Source: Chitinophagales bacterium (GTDB lineage: Bacteria > Bacteroidota > Bacteroidia > Chitinophagales > UBA2359). From it: a DNA stretch of 7,995 nt. A program made the translations under genes and the position numbers. Each line of letters starts with the position of its first letter. Position 1 is the first letter of the stretch. This document shows positions 5,853 through 7,995 of the stretch, piece by piece. A model generated the notes under the pieces. The model saw nothing but the letters and a program-made list of their open reading frames with translations. It was not told the origin of the DNA and made no database searches. The DNA is taken from contig JAHDIA010000263.1 in NCBI GenBank assembly GCA_020631035.1, positions 1 to 7,995 on the forward strand, read 5' to 3'.

Positions 5853-7844
5853 TTACATGTCAGTTCTCCTCCTACCCCAATTTCCCCAAAGCTCTACTAA
5901 AGCATTGTCTCTTTTGTATACATCCTCTTGCAAATGTAGCTTCCCACTTCTATCTACCCAAGCAGTCCAATATAATAAATATATTGGAATAGGCTTTTCT
6001 AAATCTATTCGTTTATTCTTGCGCTTTTTCAACAATTGATCAAGTTTTTCGGGAGTGTATTTATTATCTTTTCGGAATAAATATTCTGCCAATTCCATTG
6101 GTTTTTCCAAACGTACACAACCATGACTAAACGCCCTTGACGGCTCAACAAACTTATCTTTTGATTGTGTATCATGTAAATAAACGCTATAACGATTGGG
6201 AAACATAAACTTTATCTCTCCCAATGCATTATTGCTACCAGGATTTTGACGAATGATATAAGGAAAACTCCCTCTTTTAACATTCGTCCAATCTACCGCA
6301 TAAGGATTGACCGCCTTCCCTCCACTCAATAGTTTGTAATTGTTTCTAGCCAAATAGCCTGGATCTTTTTTTATTTTGGGCAACATTTCTCTTGTAGCAA
6401 TACTATAAGGAACTGTCCAATAAGGATTGAGTTCAATGTACTGCATCATATTGCTAAATATGGGGGTTTTTGTTCTGGGTGTTCCCACCATCACTTTTTT
6501 ATTCAATTTGCTACTGTCTTGTTCAAAAACATCTAAGTAAAAACCTGCCACATTGACCAAAATATAATCTCCCCCTATGTCTCGCGGCAACCAACGCCAA
6601 CGTTCCAAGTTGATTTCTATTTGTTTCAATTGATTGTCCAATGATCCATTGAGCTTGGCAATGGTATTGGGACCTACGATTCCATCTGCTTTTAGACCAT
6701 AATCATATTGAAACTTTTTCACATATTTAAGAAGCGTACTGTCAAAATAAGCCGAGTCATAAACCATCTCAACTTCAGCCAAAAGGGAGTCTTTGGTTAA
6801 TGTTAGCGTATCTATTTCCATCGAAAGGGTATCTACAAAACTATATTGACTCGAATCAGTCATAATTTTAAAGGAGTCGCTTGTATAGAAAATAGTATCT
6901 TGACAAAGATTTGACTCAAATATGTAAGCAGTTTTTGTGTTATTGACAATAGAATCTTCCTGATAATTAACAGGAGAATAATTGGTCTGTTCTTTATTGG
7001 GCAAAGTATCTTGTGGAAGTTCATAGAAAAATGCCAAGCGTTTTTTGAGCAACAGTACTTGCTGACCAGTATCACCCAATTCTAATTTTTGGGGTGTTTT
7101 AAGTAATACTTTATTGGTATCCGCCTCTACCCTTTTTTGAAAAATTTTCAAACTTGCTGCCAATCGCTTATAGTATTCATTTTGTGGAGCCATTTCTTCA
7201 TAAAACCCCTGAAGTTCATTGGTTTCGATAGCCTTATACAAAAGTGGCACAATGTCTAATTCATCTCTTGGAATTTCCCATTGATGTGGGAGTTTGCTAG
7301 GTTCAAGTACACCAAATCGCAAATCTTTCGCCAATTTTAGGGCAAATTTTGAACAAATTATGTCAAAGGCAACAATGTTTTCATAATCTTCTTCTGACAA
7401 ATCTCTCATATTGAGTTTGTCTGTATTAAGAGATTGGTAAATCGAGTCTAAAAAGGCATAATTATATCTGATAGGTAGCAAACCATGTTCATAAGTTGCT
7501 GACAAGATTTCTAACAAACCTTCCGATTTTATCAATAAGCTTCTATCATTGTACCAAATGGTCTGAAAAGCATTTTTTTGATACAAACGTTGTAGGTCAC
7601 TCAATATAGGTTCTTCCACAGTGCTTGAATCTACATAGTTTTCTATACTGGTTTCAAGCGAATCCAAGTCTACCAACTCTTCCGAAATTATTTCAACTTC
7701 CACAGAATCTACCATTTCGTCTTCCCCCATCTCTCTTGACTCTACTATGTGTAGGGCTTTTCTGACCAAATCACTTAAATCCTGAGCATTGCCTATAAGG
7801 CTACTGCCAAGCAATAGGCAACAGCATAAAAATTTCTTTACCAT
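5853..7844 (-). CDS. exported L,D-transpeptidase (YcbB/LdtD type) with split peptidoglycan-binding domain
   Basis: 663 residues. The signal peptide is MVKKFLCCCLLLGSSLIGNA, with likely cleavage after Ala20 (GNA-Q) and no lipobox, so the protein acts in the periplasm. An acidic linker (about 36-78) precedes the YcbB N-terminal scaffold region (about 80-250). A PG-binding_1 domain begins at LELGDTGQQVLLLKKRL (254-270) and resumes at YVKKFQYDYGLKADGIVGPNTIAKLN (374-399). In between lies an insertion of about 90 residues rich in Asp, Ser, Thr and Tyr (about 278-367). The YkuD catalytic domain follows (about 426-590), with His557 (YLHD) and the SHGCVRL motif (573-579); Cys576 is the expected nucleophile. 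It would form 3-3 cross-links between meso-diaminopimelate residues of peptidoglycan stems, or attach proteins to them. The start at 7844 fits the signal peptide. A promoter lies close upstream and a terminator downstream, so it is probably a single-gene unit. Confidence 0.92.
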   Translation of the reverse strand: MVKKFLCCCLLLGSSLIGNAQDLSDLVRKALHIVESREMGEDEMVDSVEVEIISEELVDLDSLETSIENYVDSSTVEEPILSDLQRLYQKNAFQTIWYNDRSLLIKSEGLLEILSATYEHGLLPIRYNYAFLDSIYQSLNTDKLNMRDLSEEDYENIVAFDIICSKFALKLAKDLRFGVLEPSKLPHQWEIPRDELDIVPLLYKAIETNELQGFYEEMAPQNEYYKRLAASLKIFQKRVEADTNKVLLKTPQKLELGDTGQQVLLLKKRLAFFYELPQDTLPNKEQTNYSPVNYQEDSIVNNTKTAYIFESNLCQDTIFYTSDSFKIMTDSSQYSFVDTLSMEIDTLTLTKDSLLAEVEMVYDSAYFDSTLLKYVKKFQYDYGLKADGIVGPNTIAKLNGSLDNQLKQIEINLERWRWLPRDIGGDYILVNVAGFYLDVFEQDSSKLNKKVMVGTPRTKTPIFSNMMQYIELNPYWTVPYSIATREMLPKIKKDPGYLARNNYKLLSGGKAVNPYAVDWTNVKRGSFPYIIRQNPGSNNALGEIKFMFPNRYSVYLHDTQSKDKFVEPSRAFSHGCVRLEKPMELAEYLFRKDNKYTPEKLDQLLKKRKNKRIDLEKPIPIYLLYWTAWVDRSGKLHLQEDVYKRDNALVELWGNWGRRRTDM

Positions 7845-7871
7845 AATGACATCAATTTACTGACTAGCTAT

Positions 7872-7995
7872 ACAACAAAGTAAGCAACAATTATGACTAT
7901 ATATGCAACAAATCGTTCAAAATTGTTAAAAACACACCTAAATAGATGTAATTATATTAATATACGTATCTATCCATCCAAATGCTACTTTGTTG
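7872..7995. repeat. inverted repeat flanking the transpeptidase upstream region
   Basis: CAACAAAGTAAGC at 7873-7885 and GCTACTTTGTTG at 7984-7995 are inverted copies that differ by one extra A; the second runs to the window edge and may extend further. About 98 bases lie between them, including the palindrome TATATTAATATA (7953-7964). Both arms contain an ACTTTG box in opposite orientations, as two divergent -7 elements would. Confidence 0.35.
7876..7908 (-). promoter_or_regulatory. candidate promoter of the transpeptidase gene
   Basis: On the minus strand, TTG (7908-7906) and TTACTTTG (7883-7876, seven of eight to TAnnTTTG) are separated by 22 bases. Transcription would start about 25 bases before the ATG at 7844. 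The arrangement matches Bacteroidota -33/-7 promoters; the -7 box also forms one arm of an inverted repeat with 7984-7995. Confidence 0.4.

Noticed and set aside
5687..5992. A 101-codon + strand ORF and an overlapping 67-codon ORF
   Set aside because: They run across a terminator hairpin and then antisense to the conserved end of the transpeptidase gene; the proteins look like random low-complexity translation.
6860..7075. A 71-codon minus-strand ORF inside the transpeptidase gene
   Set aside because: Out-of-frame shadow of the AT-rich insertion; the main frame continues uninterrupted through it to the catalytic domain.
1..7995. CRISPR array, insertion sequence or integrase
   Set aside because: No regularly spaced direct repeats, terminal inverted repeats flanking a transposase, or recombinase motifs were found on either strand.

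Overview
The window looks like chromosomal DNA of a Bacteroidota bacterium, probably a marine or aquatic Cytophagia- or Saprospiria-like lineage. The base composition is AT-rich. Ribosome-binding sites are weak or absent. Several start regions carry Bacteroidota-type -7 boxes (TAnnTTTG). The protein content also fits: a stand-alone acyl-CoA carboxylase beta subunit, a YcbB-type L,D-transpeptidase, and a long TPR-type helical protein. No tRNA, rRNA, CRISPR array, transposase or integrase is visible.

Layout. (1) Bases 1-654 (+) hold the 3' part of a gene that enters from the left; it looks like a TOPRIM/DUF4276-type protein of the kind often paired with an ATPase in defence loci. (2) Bases 655-938 separate convergent genes and contain an unusually GC-rich element (665-788) with five nested complementary arms. 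(3) Bases 939-2483 (-) encode an acyl/propionyl-CoA carboxylase carboxyltransferase. (4) Bases 2770-3342 (+) encode an orphan, very AT-rich four-helix membrane protein. It ends in a long bidirectional terminator-like hairpin (3342-3391). (5) Bases 3476-4951 (-) encode a cytoplasmic TPR-like protein. (6) Bases 4952-5852 are gene-poor. They hold a 50-codon (+) ORF at 5287-5439, a pair of tandem hairpins (5530-5593), and a degenerate inverted copy of that ORF's start region (5731-5747). (7) Bases 5853-7844 (-) encode an exported L,D-transpeptidase whose peptidoglycan-binding domain is split by an insertion of about 90 residues. The last 150 bases hold its promoter and an inverted repeat that hints at a divergent promoter.

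The genes do not form one operon. Strand alternates and most junctions are convergent or divergent, so most appear to be single-gene transcription units: fatty/propionyl-CoA metabolism, cell-wall cross-linking, a possible defence protein, and unknowns. I found no convincing complete new system. The best leads are the truncated TOPRIM-like gene (its partner would lie to the left of the window), the nested structured element at 665-788, and the small-ORF/hairpin region at 5279-5747.
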